From positions 17,379 through 81,378 of the forward strand of contig NZ_JAPFQN010000014.1 of assembly GCF_026241165.1 (NCBI RefSeq): 64,000 bases of DNA, given 5' to 3'. Made by a program: the position numbers and the translations under genes. This stretch comes from Mangrovivirga halotolerans. GTDB taxonomy: Bacteria; Bacteroidota; Bacteroidia; Cytophagales; Cyclobacteriaceae. Positions 53,384 to 62,154 of this stretch are shown piece after piece. Each line of letters begins with the position of its first letter. Within the stretch, counting starts at the first letter, position 1. The notes beneath the pieces were generated by a model. That model was not told the origin of the DNA. It saw only the letters and a program-made list of their open reading frames with translations, and ran no database searches.

Positions 53384-54246
53384 ATCCGGTGTTTCCCAGT
53401 TAAGAATTCTACTAATAGCTTTACGGGATCATCACTTAATATTAACTGACGATAATCAGCCCCATTTGAATAGCATACCTCTTTCCATTCGGCAATAAAT
53501 TTATTCAGTTTTTTTAAATACTCACCTTTGGCTTTGTTTGTGGAAGTTGTCAATATTTTCCCCGTTTCAAGATCCTGAAAACTTTCATAATTATAATTTA
53601 GTTCTAATTCTTCAGGGCTGAGAACGTGTAATAAGGTGATGTGTTTTTTGGGGGTTGAATATTTCTCAATAAACTTTTTAAATCGATCATCATACCCATC
53701 AGTTAATATCACAACCTCTTCTTCAGCGTCCGGCAACATATGTTTCCAGGTAATTTCTTTCTCGCCTGTTGAATCATTTCCTGATGGGCTAGTAGAAAAG
53801 ATTTTTACAGCCAGATTTTGCCAATGGCTTATATCTAGTTTTCTGATAACCTGCTCATCGGTGCCACCTACCCATTGTAAGTTAAGTCTGTCTCCACTTC
53901 TATGGGCAACATAAATAAATCCGGCCAAAAACTTCTGAATGTAGTTCCACTTGGTAGAATCGCCAACTGGATGAAGCATAGAGGAAGTTGCATCAACAAT
54001 AAGTTTTAATCTTAAATTAGTCTCAATTTCAGACATTTTAACATAAAACTTACCAGTTTTGGCATACATCTTCCAATCGAGAGTCCTCAAATCATCACCG
54101 GGCATATATTGACGGTAATGGCTAAAAGTAATGCCAATACCGGTTTTCAAGCCTTCATGACGTCCTTGTAAAAAGGCTTCGGCCTTTCTCTGTATTTCAA
54201 ATATTAATTGGTCAAGTTCTCTATATGAATAACCCGGCTTTACCAT
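53380..54246 (-). CDS. DUF58 (vWA-like) protein
   Basis: The 288-residue cytoplasmic protein of the DUF58 family is almost always encoded next to a MoxR ATPase and is thought to be its adaptor. GIGITFSHYRQYMPGDDLRTLDWKMYAKTG (~42-71) is the family core, and the C-terminal half has a vWA-like fold (LIVDATSSMLHP, with the DxTxS variant of the metal site). It overlaps the MoxR gene by 7 bp and the BatA gene by 4 bp. It may link the ATPase to the membrane proteins downstream. Confidence 0.9.
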   Translation of the reverse strand: MVKPGYSYRELDQLIFEIQRKAEAFLQGRHEGLKTGIGITFSHYRQYMPGDDLRTLDWKMYAKTGKFYVKMSEIETNLRLKLIVDATSSMLHPVGDSTKWNYIQKFLAGFIYVAHRSGDRLNLQWVGGTDEQVIRKLDISHWQNLAVKIFSTSPSGNDSTGEKEITWKHMLPDAEEEVVILTDGYDDRFKKFIEKYSTPKKHITLLHVLSPEELELNYNYESFQDLETGKILTTSTNKAKGEYLKKLNKFIAEWKEVCYSNGADYRQLILSDDPVKLLVEFLTGKHRI

Positions 54247-55232
54247 CCGATCTCACTAACAGATTTCTCTATTAACTCTTCAATATTAACATTTTCAGCT
54301 TCTGCTTTATATGACAACAACAGTCGATGTCTTAAAACAGCTGGAGCCATTGATTTAAGGTCTTCGGGTGTTACTGCCAGTCTTCCGGCTTTAAATGCCC
54401 TGGCTTTTGCAGTCATTATTAAAGCCTGACCAGCCCTTGGCCCTGCACCAAATCTAAGGTATTTAGATGTTTCAGAATTATTATTTTCAGCTGGTCTGGT
54501 AGATCTAATTAAAGTATTAACTTCCGAGATGAGCTTGTCATCGATAAATACTTCTTTAACATTGTTTTGAGCAGCTATAAACTCTTCTGCGGTGCATACC
54601 GGACTAATTTTATCAAAATGAGTGCCTGTTGTCATTTTAAGTACTTGTTCCTCTTCAAGTTCAGAGGGATAATCGATATTAACTTTAACAAGAAATCTGT
54701 CAAGCTGAGCTTCAGGTAGAGGAAATGTCCCTGCCTGTTCGATTGGATTTTGAGTAGCTAAAATGAAAAATGGCCTATCAAAAACATGATCTTTACCAGC
54801 GTAAGTGATCATTTTTTCCTGCATTGCTTCCAGTAAGGCAGCCTGAGTTTTTGGAGGAGTCCGGTTAATTTCATCAGCTAATATAATATTGGCAAATATT
54901 GGTCCCGGTAAAAACTTAAAGATCTTTTTTCCAGTCTCCTGATCCTCATCGAGCACTTCAGTTCCAATAATATCAGAAGGCATAAGATCGGGTGTAAATT
55001 GTATCCTTTTAAATTTAAGATCCATTGCCTGGGCAATAGAATTTATCAATAAGGTTTTTGCCAATCCCGGCACACCTTCTATTAACGCATGACCGCCGGC
55101 AAGCATAGAAGTAAGTAATTCATCGAGAACCTTTTGTTGTCCTACGATCTGCTTACGAACTTCTCGTTCTACACTTTTTAGTTTATCCTGAAGAATGGTT
55201 AATTCTTCTTCTTTAGTTTTTAGTTCACTCAT
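54240..55232 (-). CDS. MoxR family AAA+ ATPase
   Basis: This 330-residue chaperone-like ATPase has Walker A GVPGLAKT (~53-60), Walker B LADEINR (~118) with the PPKTQAALLEAMQE helix, sensor 1 ATQNPIEQAGTFPLPEAQLDRF and the usual C-terminal lid (GAGPRAGQALIMTAKARA). MoxR proteins assemble as rings and act on metalloenzymes or membrane complexes together with vWA partners. Here it sits at the head of a coupled run of DUF58, BatA and other membrane proteins, with the DUF4159 gene 2 bp upstream. The target is unknown. Confidence 0.95.
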   Translation of the reverse strand: MSELKTKEEELTILQDKLKSVEREVRKQIVGQQKVLDELLTSMLAGGHALIEGVPGLAKTLLINSIAQAMDLKFKRIQFTPDLMPSDIIGTEVLDEDQETGKKIFKFLPGPIFANIILADEINRTPPKTQAALLEAMQEKMITYAGKDHVFDRPFFILATQNPIEQAGTFPLPEAQLDRFLVKVNIDYPSELEEEQVLKMTTGTHFDKISPVCTAEEFIAAQNNVKEVFIDDKLISEVNTLIRSTRPAENNNSETSKYLRFGAGPRAGQALIMTAKARAFKAGRLAVTPEDLKSMAPAVLRHRLLLSYKAEAENVNIEELIEKSVSEIGW

Positions 55233-55234
55233 AT

Positions 55235-55855
55235 TTATACGGTAAGGGCATACATTACAATGTTAACACCAAAACGAGTATTATCACGGGCTAGCCAACG
55301 TTTATTTCGATAATCATAGTCCCATTCACAACCATAATCCTTGTTACTATACAACACAACAATTCTATTGTTTATAGTAATTGCTTTTAAATAATCGTGC
55401 ACAAGATCATCTCCCCATCCATTCAATTCCTGGGAAGTTGTTGGCGGACCGTCTTCAAATGTAAAAAAGCAATTATACAAATAGTGGTTATTTGAAATTT
55501 TCTTTAATTCATTCGGACCAAAGAGTTCAGCCATTTGTCTCTCGAATGATTTAGCAAACAAACCATCAATATCATGATTGCAATCATCAACAAAGACAAA
55601 ACCTCCCTGTTCAACATATTGCTTGAAATTGTTGGCCTCTTTTTCTGAAAATTCCACCAGCTTATGCCCTGAAAGATAGCAAAATGGACTTTCGAAGATT
55701 TTTTTACTACTCAAAGGAATCACTCTTTCAGCAGTATCAATTTCTAATGAAGTATATTCTGCCAGTGAATTCAATAAATTACTGGGCATTCTCTGATCTA
55801 CATTCCAATCGCCGGAATTATATTGTAATCGAGTAAAGAAAAACGGATAGTTCAT
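55235..55855 (-). CDS. DUF4159 protein
   Basis: The product has about 206 residues and no signal peptide. It begins FFFTRLQYNSGDWNVD, the usual DUF4159 opening, and has a GATase-like look (EQGGFVFVDDCNHD, then RIVVLYSNKDYGCEWDYD). Members are commonly encoded with MoxR/BatA genes; their biochemical role is not known. ATG at 55855 is preferred over an adjoining TTG at 55858. It is the first gene of the coupled run, 2 bp before MoxR. A possible -7 element (TAAATTTG, at 55919-55912) and a hairpin lie upstream. Confidence 0.83.
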   Translation of the reverse strand: MNYPFFFTRLQYNSGDWNVDQRMPSNLLNSLAEYTSLEIDTAERVIPLSSKKIFESPFCYLSGHKLVEFSEKEANNFKQYVEQGGFVFVDDCNHDIDGLFAKSFERQMAELFGPNELKKISNNHYLYNCFFTFEDGPPTTSQELNGWGDDLVHDYLKAITINNRIVVLYSNKDYGCEWDYDYRNKRWLARDNTRFGVNIVMYALTV

Positions 55856-55869
55856 CAAATATAAATAAA

Positions 55870-55897
55870 CTCAGGTGCATACTATTATACACCTGAG
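55870..55897 (-). terminator. hairpin between tldE and the MoxR operon
   Basis: CTCAGGTG (55870-55877) pairs with CACCTGAG (55890-55897), 8 bp with a 12-nt loop. On the minus strand a T-rich stretch (TTTATTTATATT) follows. It may end the tldD-tldE message, or attenuate transcription into the MoxR operon. Confidence 0.65.
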
Positions 55898-55916
55898 CGT
55901 ATTTAATGTTTCAAAT

Positions 55917-57233
55917 TTAAACTGCGTCAGAAAGCGAAGTAAAGGTAAAGTCCCTAATTTTCATTGAAGGAACTAAATTTCCATTTATCCTCTGCTGTTT
56001 TCCGAGCTCTTCCAGATTGTTAAGCATAATAACCGGGCTTTCGTTAAATCTGAAATTCTTAACAGGGTATTTAATTTCTCCATTTTCAATATAGAAAGTT
56101 CCATCCCTGGTAAGACCGGTATATAATAAGGTTTGTGGGTCTACTGTTCTGATATACCATAATCTGGTAACAAGTATTCCTTTATCAGTGCTTTTAATGA
56201 GCTCATCCAAAGACTTATCACCCCCAACCATTATACCATTGCTTGGTCCCGGCAAAGGCTCAACACCTTTCTCCTGAGCCCAATAGCGGCTATAAAACAT
56301 ATTCTTAACCACGCCATTTTCTACCCACATTGTTTTTTTAAGAGGCTGGCCATCACCATTCCAGGTAGCTGAAGGCACAAGTTCATGGGTCGGATCAGAA
56401 TAAATAGTTACTCGCTCGTCGAATAACTTTTCACCTACTTTATTCCCCCCTCCTTTCTTAGAAAGAAAGCTTCGTCCTTCATCAGCAGATCTTGCATTCA
56501 TACTACCAATCATATTCTGAAGAAGGCCGATGGCAGCGGCTGGTTCAAGTATAACTGTGTATTTACCCGGTTCAATTGCTTTTGGATTTTGTGACATTGT
56601 TGCCTTTTTCAAGGCTACCATTGAAGCTTCTTCGGCATCAAATCTGTCCACATCATTAAAATCTCTTGATACCCAACCTGAACCTGTTCCATCATTTGAT
56701 CTCATTGTTACCGTGAAATCAACATTAGAGTTCTTGTTGTAGGCAAACAGGCCTTTTGAATTCATCATTGCTGAAAAACCTGCTGAATCCTGTAAAAAGC
56801 CAGCTGCAGTAACATCTTTTGCTTTCGCTGGGTTAATCGATTTTGCTGCTACTTCAGCTCTGTATTCAGGAGATATATTTTCTGTACTCTCATAAAATGA
56901 TTTGGATTCCAAATAAGTTTGTGGTCCCAGTGGCTCCATAAACTCGGGGTTTTCCGGAGAAAGTTTTGCTAACTCTTCCGATCTGGAAACTACTTTTTTC
57001 AGAGAGTCTTCATCAAACTCATTAATTGTTGCAGTTCCTACTTTTTTGCCAAAATTAGATTGTACGACTAATGAGGTATTACTTTCAGCTCCAGCAGTGG
57101 AAACTGTATTTCGGGCATATCGGATATTTCCTCCGGTATTTCCACTAAGATTTGCTTCGATCGCATCTGCTTTACTGAGACTAATTACCTTCTCAAGGAT
57201 CTGTTTAGCCTCTTCTTTTGATAATATTGCCAT
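55917..57233 (-). CDS. TldE/PmbA-like protein (metal-free partner)
   Basis: The 438-residue protein of the TldD/PmbA family has no signal peptide (MAILSKEEAKQILEKVI). In E. coli TldE pairs with TldD to form a metalloprotease that processes peptides such as the microcin B17 leader. This protein has no HExxxH motif where TldD has it (EPAAAIGLLQNMIGSMNA), as expected of the TldE subunit. The C-terminal FTFTSLSDAV is characteristic. The gene starts 17 bp after tldD, so both are from one message. The downstream MoxR operon may follow after the hairpin at 55870. Confidence 0.9.
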   Translation of the reverse strand: MAILSKEEAKQILEKVISLSKADAIEANLSGNTGGNIRYARNTVSTAGAESNTSLVVQSNFGKKVGTATINEFDEDSLKKVVSRSEELAKLSPENPEFMEPLGPQTYLESKSFYESTENISPEYRAEVAAKSINPAKAKDVTAAGFLQDSAGFSAMMNSKGLFAYNKNSNVDFTVTMRSNDGTGSGWVSRDFNDVDRFDAEEASMVALKKATMSQNPKAIEPGKYTVILEPAAAIGLLQNMIGSMNARSADEGRSFLSKKGGGNKVGEKLFDERVTIYSDPTHELVPSATWNGDGQPLKKTMWVENGVVKNMFYSRYWAQEKGVEPLPGPSNGIMVGGDKSLDELIKSTDKGILVTRLWYIRTVDPQTLLYTGLTRDGTFYIENGEIKYPVKNFRFNESPVIMLNNLEELGKQQRINGNLVPSMKIRDFTFTSLSDAV

Positions 57234-57250
57234 TGGATAATTTCTTTAGG

Positions 57251-58894
57251 TTAAATTTTACGTTCAGTATTGATCACATTCACACCATTGAACCTCGTTG
57301 TGGAGCTTCCATGAGATACAGAACTGATCTGCGAAGGCTGGCCTTTACCATCAAAGAAAGAACCAAACAACCTGTAATCATCTTTGTCGCATATTTTAAC
57401 ACAAGAATTCCAGAATTCCTGAGTATTCGACTGGTATGCCACATCATTTACAGGACCTTTTATTTCTCCATTTTCTATTTCAAAAAATGTTGTTCCTCCA
57501 AACTGGAAGTTATATCGCTGCTGGTCGATAGAATAAGATCCTCTACCAGCTATATAAATACCTTTCTCAACATCCTTCACCATGTCTGAAGCACTGTATT
57601 TATCCTTTCCAGGCTCAAGCGATACATTTGGCATTCTCTGGAATTGTACACTATTCCAGCTATCGGCATAGCAACATCCATGAGATTCATTCTGATCAAT
57701 GATATCAACCTGATCTCTGATCGCCTGATAATTAACCAGAACCCCATCTTTAACCAGGTGCCATTTCTTGGTTTTAACACCTTCATCATCCCAACCTACA
57801 TTACCTAAAGAATTTGGTTGAGTTTTATCGGCAACAAGATTAACTATCGGGCTTCCATATTTAAAGTCTCCTGATTTCCATTTGTCAAGGGTAGCAAAAC
57901 TTGTCCCTGCATAGTTAGCTTCATAACCCAGTACCCTGTCAAGCTCCAGTGGGTGCCCCACAGATTCATGTATCGTCAAACCTAAGTGATTTGGCTCGAG
58001 AACAAGATCATATTTACCAGGCATAATAGATGGTGCTGACAACATCTGTTTTGCCTGCTCCGCTCCTATTAATGCGTCTTCTACAAGGTCATAGTTATTT
58101 CTGTAAAGATTAAATCCGGCAGGACTGACAATTTTCTCACTATCTTTAGGAGTCATATACTCATATCCCATGCCCATTGGCGCAGAAAGTGCATTTCTTG
58201 ATTTGAACTTCCCAGTTTTCGGATCAATCGCCGTTACTGTAAAAGTTGGCCATATCCTGTGGATATCCTGGTCTATATAACTTCCTTCTGTTGATGCAAA
58301 ATACTTTTGCTCATTAACCAGAAATAGCAAATTATTAATATAATTCGCTCCATTTTCCATAGCCTTAGAATTAGCAGAAAGTAAAAGATCAACTTTATCT
58401 GCAACAGGAACCTCAAAGGCATTTTTTTCAATAGGAGTTTTCCAGGAAACTTCGCCATAAGATTCTACCGGTGCCAATTCAACAGGTTCGGTTTGGAATC
58501 TGCTGTTTGCTTTAGCTATGGCTACTGCTTTTTGAGCAGTTTTGGCTATACTGTCCTGATTAACTTCATTGGTAGAGGCAAAGCCCCAGGTACCATTTGC
58601 AATAACTCGAATACCTATACCATAAGATTCGGTATTCACTATATTTTGAACTTTATCCTCCCTGGTAATAACATACTGGTTCAAATATCTGCCCAGTCTG
58701 AAATCGGCATAAGAAGCGCCTGCTTTTTTAGCGGCATTTAGGGCTGCATCAGCCAAAGCCTTTTTAGCTGCAACGTCTAAGGGACTTTCTAAAAACCTGC
58801 TCGGATCCACACTTTTTCCAAAAATTGGAATTGATGAAAGTGCCATTGCTCCAAGCCCGAGTCCTGACATTTGTATAAAATCTCTTCTTTTCAA
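57251..58894 (-). CDS. tldD: TldD-like metalloprotease with Tat signal
   Basis: This 547-residue zinc protease subunit has the motif H309-E310-x3-H314 (TIHESVGHPLELDR) followed by GYEANYAGTSF, as in active TldD. Unlike E. coli TldD it begins with a twin-arginine signal (KRRDFIQMSGLGLGAMALSS), which predicts export of a folded protein to the periplasm. The start is TTG at 58894, which keeps the Arg-Arg motif at residues 3-4. The partner TldE, 17 bp downstream, lacks a signal; it could be carried through Tat in complex with TldD. Related Bacteroidota proteins with such signals exist. The substrate is unknown. Confidence 0.9.
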   Translation of the reverse strand: MKRRDFIQMSGLGLGAMALSSIPIFGKSVDPSRFLESPLDVAAKKALADAALNAAKKAGASYADFRLGRYLNQYVITREDKVQNIVNTESYGIGIRVIANGTWGFASTNEVNQDSIAKTAQKAVAIAKANSRFQTEPVELAPVESYGEVSWKTPIEKNAFEVPVADKVDLLLSANSKAMENGANYINNLLFLVNEQKYFASTEGSYIDQDIHRIWPTFTVTAIDPKTGKFKSRNALSAPMGMGYEYMTPKDSEKIVSPAGFNLYRNNYDLVEDALIGAEQAKQMLSAPSIMPGKYDLVLEPNHLGLTIHESVGHPLELDRVLGYEANYAGTSFATLDKWKSGDFKYGSPIVNLVADKTQPNSLGNVGWDDEGVKTKKWHLVKDGVLVNYQAIRDQVDIIDQNESHGCCYADSWNSVQFQRMPNVSLEPGKDKYSASDMVKDVEKGIYIAGRGSYSIDQQRYNFQFGGTTFFEIENGEIKGPVNDVAYQSNTQEFWNSCVKICDKDDYRLFGSFFDGKGQPSQISSVSHGSSTTRFNGVNVINTERKI

Positions 58895-58922
58895 GGTTCC
58901 TCCTTTTTTAGTTTAACCTGAT

Positions 58923-58930
58923 TATCTTTG
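58923..58930 (+). promoter_or_regulatory. possible -7 element of dinB
   Basis: TATCTTTG is an exact TAnnTTTG match 64 bp before the dinB ATG. No TTG lies at the expected -33 spacing, so support is limited. No LexA-type box was recognised nearby. Confidence 0.3.
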
Positions 58931-58993
58931 ATATAATTATTAATCCTGATTTAACAACAGAATTATAATGTATAATAATAATGGCATTTTTTT

Positions 58994-60091
58994 ATGAATG
59001 CAAACCACTTATCATCTCAGATAACCAAAAAAATAATTCATGTGGACATGGATGCATTTTACGCTTCTGTTGAGCAGCGTGATGATCCTAAACTGAGAAA
59101 CAAACCTGTAGCGGTTGGAGGTGGTAGCAATCGGGGGGTAGTAGCAGCAGCAAGTTATGAAGCTCGTAAATATGGAGTTAAATCAGCTATGCCAGGTGTA
59201 ATCGCGAAAAGAAAATGTCCTTCCCTCATCTTTGTTAAACCCAGATTCGAAATATACAAACAGGTATCCCAGGAGATCAGAGAGATTTTTTACGAGTATA
59301 CAGATCTGGTTGAACCTCTATCTCTTGATGAAGCATTTCTTGATGTGACTCAGAATAAACTAGGCATTTTATCCGCGACTAAAATAGCCAAAGAAATTAA
59401 AAGAAAAATCAAAGAAACTACTGGACTGACAGCTTCTGCCGGCATATCGGTTAACAAATTTTTAGCTAAAACTGCTACTGACATTCACAAACCTGATGGA
59501 CTAACCCTTATACCCCCGGAAAATGTCACCTCTTTCATTGAAAAACTACCAATTGAAAAGTTTTTTGGAGTAGGAAAATCAACTTCAGAAAAAATGCATC
59601 GCATGGGGATCTCTTATGGAAGAGACCTGAAGCAGTTAAGCCTCGAGCGGTTAAGGAGTAATTTCGGGAAACAGGGACTGTATTTCTATAATATAGCCAG
59701 GGGAATTGATGATCGCCCCGTTGTGGCTGACCGCATTAGAAAGTCTGTCAGTGCGGAAAGGACTTTCGATAAAGATCACAGGCAGGAATCTTATTTGCAG
59801 GATTTTCTAACTGGCCTGATTGATAAAATTTATGAATGGAGTAAAAAGAATGAAAATTTTGGACGGACAATTACTATTAAAATAAAGGATAATCAATTCA
59901 GGATCTATTCCAAAAGTCATTCTTCTACTCTGCCATTTAAAGAAAAAGATCTGATCCAAAAAGTCGCATCGCAATTATTAAAAGATCTGCTTTATGAAAA
60001 AAAATATCCTGCTGTCAGGCTCTTAGGATTTGGGATTTCAACATTAACTAAAGCCAACGAAGGTGATCTTCAACTAACAATTGATTTTTAA
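58994..60091 (+). CDS. dinB: DNA polymerase IV (Y family)
   Basis: This 365-residue translesion polymerase has catalytic residues in VDMDAFYASVEQ (Asp18) and LSLDEAFLDVT (Asp112, Glu113). The steric-gate and nucleotide-binding SYEARKYGVKSAMPG segment, the helix-hairpin-helix ASAGISVNKFLAKTATD and the little-finger domain are all in place. The C-terminal end (LQLTIDF) has the form of a beta-clamp-binding motif. Length is normal. It is divergent from tldD, and its 3' end overlaps the AEC transporter gene by 4 bp. Confidence 0.95.
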   Translation: MNANHLSSQITKKIIHVDMDAFYASVEQRDDPKLRNKPVAVGGGSNRGVVAAASYEARKYGVKSAMPGVIAKRKCPSLIFVKPRFEIYKQVSQEIREIFYEYTDLVEPLSLDEAFLDVTQNKLGILSATKIAKEIKRKIKETTGLTASAGISVNKFLAKTATDIHKPDGLTLIPPENVTSFIEKLPIEKFFGVGKSTSEKMHRMGISYGRDLKQLSLERLRSNFGKQGLYFYNIARGIDDRPVVADRIRKSVSAERTFDKDHRQESYLQDFLTGLIDKIYEWSKKNENFGRTITIKIKDNQFRIYSKSHSSTLPFKEKDLIQKVASQLLKDLLYEKKYPAVRLLGFGISTLTKANEGDLQLTIDF

Positions 60092-60999
60092 AAAATAATT
60101 TCCAGTAAAAAATACCATAGCGGAAGTAAAATTACCGAGGCGAGAAGGCCCACTCCTACCATCGAATTAGCAAGTTCTTTTTTCAAATTATAGTTCACTG
60201 CCAGAATCGAAGCCGTGATCATTGAAGGCATAGCGGCTTCCATAACACTTACCTTACCGGTTATTCCTGTAGCTCCCAAGAAATAATATAATCCAAGGAT
60301 GACAATGGGAAAAACCAACAATTTCGCTAACGAACCCATCACTAAATACGGCATATAAACAGTTCTTTTCTTGATCTTCCATTGCAGGCCAACAGAGATC
60401 AGAGCAACTGGCACAAGGGTACCTCCAAGATTTTTAAAAACAAGGTTAAGATCATTATTAATTGAAATTCCTGTGATATTTAATAACAAAGCAATTGTAA
60501 AAGCTATAAAAGGAGGAAATGATATCAATCTTTTTAAGATACTCCTGTTGGATTGGTCATTATGAGCATATTTTTCAGCGATAAATAGTCCAATAGTTGA
60601 TAATGCCATAAAAGACCCAACCTGATCAACAATGATTGCTTTAGACAATCCTTCTTCGCCATAAAAAGCTTCGATAACCGGAAACCCTAAGAAGGAAGTA
60701 TTGGCAAATCCGGTAGTCAGCACGAGGCAACCAATCAGTTTATCAGGCCAATTATATATTTTACCTAAGGCAGCAAAAGTTATCCAGGAAAGAAAAACGA
60801 GAATCCATGCCACGAACACCGGAAAAAGCAACTCCATGGTAAATTCAAGGGAGCTGATGAAATAAAGTGATAAGGCAGGTAATGCAATATTGATCACATA
60901 TGCGTTTAATCCGATATGTGCATTTTTTGGAGCCAATCTCAAGTATCGGAGCAAGACCCCTCCGAATAGACAAATGATGATCAGTAAAATATTCTCCAT
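60088..60999 (-). CDS. AEC family transporter
   Basis: The protein has about 303 residues and ten hydrophobic helices in two repeats, the auxin-efflux-carrier/MleP type of inner-membrane permease. GFANTSFLGFPVIEAFYGEEGL (the Asn/Gly-rich helix 4 region) and the late EAAMPSMITASILAVNYN are family signatures. Substrates include malate and other organic anions, not determinable here. I place the start at ATG 60999. An ATG at 61038 would add 13 residues that fall in a terminator-like hairpin (61010-61034). The end overlaps dinB on the other strand. Confidence 0.9.
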   Translation of the reverse strand: MENILLIIICLFGGVLLRYLRLAPKNAHIGLNAYVINIALPALSLYFISSLEFTMELLFPVFVAWILVFLSWITFAALGKIYNWPDKLIGCLVLTTGFANTSFLGFPVIEAFYGEEGLSKAIIVDQVGSFMALSTIGLFIAEKYAHNDQSNRSILKRLISFPPFIAFTIALLLNITGISINNDLNLVFKNLGGTLVPVALISVGLQWKIKKRTVYMPYLVMGSLAKLLVFPIVILGLYYFLGATGITGKVSVMEAAMPSMITASILAVNYNLKKELANSMVGVGLLASVILLPLWYFLLEIIF

Positions 61000-61009
61000 A
61001 AATAAAGAA

Positions 61010-61034
61010 AGCTGCTTACCGAAAGATAAGCAGC
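61010..61034 (-). terminator. intrinsic terminator before the AEC gene
   Basis: AGCTGCTTA and TAAGCAGCT form a perfect 9-bp stem with a 7-nt loop. On the minus strand it is followed by TTTCTTTATTTATG. It lies 20 bp past the stop of the 155-residue unknown gene and just ahead of the AEC transporter start. Confidence 0.72.
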
Positions 61035-61053
61035 TCAAGAAAGAATTTTGTTT

Positions 61054-61521
61054 TTAATATTTTGATGGATCATCGATCATAGGAAGATCAACTACTTTTG
61101 ATTCATCGTAATTAATTCTGAACCATCCAAGAAAACCGCCATTTGCTTTAGCAATCTTGCTGGAAAAATCCTGCATAGCATCATAAAACTGAATTGCAAA
61201 TTTCCTGTCGAGCTTAGGGAGGATATCATTTAATTTTGTCAAATGACCCATTACTAATTCCCCTGCCTTCTGCTCATCTTCAGGTAATGCATTCACTGCT
61301 TTATTAAGATCTTCTTTGAAAGTCTGATCTACCTCGTGATAATATTCTCTTAGTACAAATCTACCTGTTGTTTCTCTCAGGTGGATCATCTCCAAAGCTT
61401 CATCGAGTTCATCTTTATCAATACTATGATCCGCACTGGCGATCAAAATAGTGATCCAAACCGGTGCTTCCAACATGGTTTTTGCTTCTTCAGGCTTTAA
61501 AGATTTAAGTGCTTCTACCAT
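61054..61521 (-). CDS. helical cytoplasmic protein, function unknown
   Basis: The 155-residue protein is probably all-helical and has no signal or membrane span. ILIASADHSIDKDELDEALEMI (~22-43) resembles the acidic loop of TerB-like domains, but I cannot assign it firmly. It ends in a proline-containing tail (VVDLPMIDDPSKY). The start overlaps the upstream DinB-fold gene by 17 bp, so the two are likely co-transcribed and translationally coupled. It is followed by a terminator. Confidence 0.73.
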   Translation of the reverse strand: MVEALKSLKPEEAKTMLEAPVWITILIASADHSIDKDELDEALEMIHLRETTGRFVLREYYHEVDQTFKEDLNKAVNALPEDEQKAGELVMGHLTKLNDILPKLDRKFAIQFYDAMQDFSSKIAKANGGFLGWFRINYDESKVVDLPMIDDPSKY

Positions 61522-62062
61522 TTTGTAATTGGTTAAATTTTCTTTTTAGTTTGTTTATTTGAATATTGTGGTGCCGTGAATGGTTAGTTAAAAATTCAAC
61601 AGTTTGTAAAATATTTAACTTCCCGGCCAACGGATGCTTAAATATAAAAAAGTCTAATTTGTCTTCCGGAAATTGCTTAATGAATTTTTCAAATTCACCT
61701 GTAAAATCCTCATAAAAAGTAATCATCGATCCAATATCAGGTCTGTCTTCAGGATAAATCGATTCAACAGGGACTTTTGCCTTGAGGCTTGATTTCAAGA
61801 AATAATTCAGCATCAAACTATTGATCTTATTTCTCAATCCCATCTTTTCTTTTTTCCTGTTAAAATCAAATTGAGCGATAAAATCATAAGTATTTTTATC
61901 CACTTTAGTCAGATGATTAATGATCTGGGCGGCACTCCATTTATCCTCGTTGGGCTGAAAATAAAGAAATTCTTCAGATTCGTTATTCAACATCTCTATA
62001 TAAGAATGATGAAGAGCTTTCAGGTTTTTCCATCTTTTGAGCAACTGTGGTTTTGACGACAT
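61505..62062 (-). CDS. DinB-superfamily four-helix protein
   Basis: The 185-residue protein resembles the DinB_2/YfiT-like metal-dependent hydrolase and thiol-transferase superfamily (unrelated to polymerase IV). DKWSAAQIINHLTK (~41-54) supplies one His, and FLTNHSRHHNIQINKL (~157-172) supplies the HxxxH pair near the C-terminus, giving the usual three-His metal site. It is cytoplasmic. The reaction is unknown; relatives use bacillithiol or other thiols. It overlaps the next gene by 17 bp. Confidence 0.82.
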   Translation of the reverse strand: MSSKPQLLKRWKNLKALHHSYIEMLNNESEEFLYFQPNEDKWSAAQIINHLTKVDKNTYDFIAQFDFNRKKEKMGLRNKINSLMLNYFLKSSLKAKVPVESIYPEDRPDIGSMITFYEDFTGEFEKFIKQFPEDKLDFFIFKHPLAGKLNILQTVEFLTNHSRHHNIQINKLKRKFNQLQNGRST

Positions 62063-62102
62063 AAATAATTTTAATGCTTATAATTTTGTGAAAGTAAAAA
62101 AA

Positions 62103-62129
62103 AGCGGCCCCCTATAAAAGGAAGCCGCT
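62103..62129 (-). terminator. intrinsic terminator after the DinB-fold gene region / T9SS gene
   Basis: AGCGGC pairs with GCCGCT around a 15-nt loop, and on the minus strand a run of eight T follows. It lies just beyond the stop codon of the T9SS cargo gene at 62155. Confidence 0.8.
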
Positions 62130-62154
62130 AAATTTTGTTTTAAGTTTTAATTAT

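Noticed and set aside
61010..61038. Longer N-terminus of the AEC transporter from ATG 61038
   Set aside because: The extension is made of a terminator hairpin, and the family begins directly with the first helix.
61505..62062. DinB-fold protein as a DNA-damage polymerase
   Set aside because: The DinB superfamily here is the four-helix metal-binding fold; the true polymerase IV is at 58994-60091.
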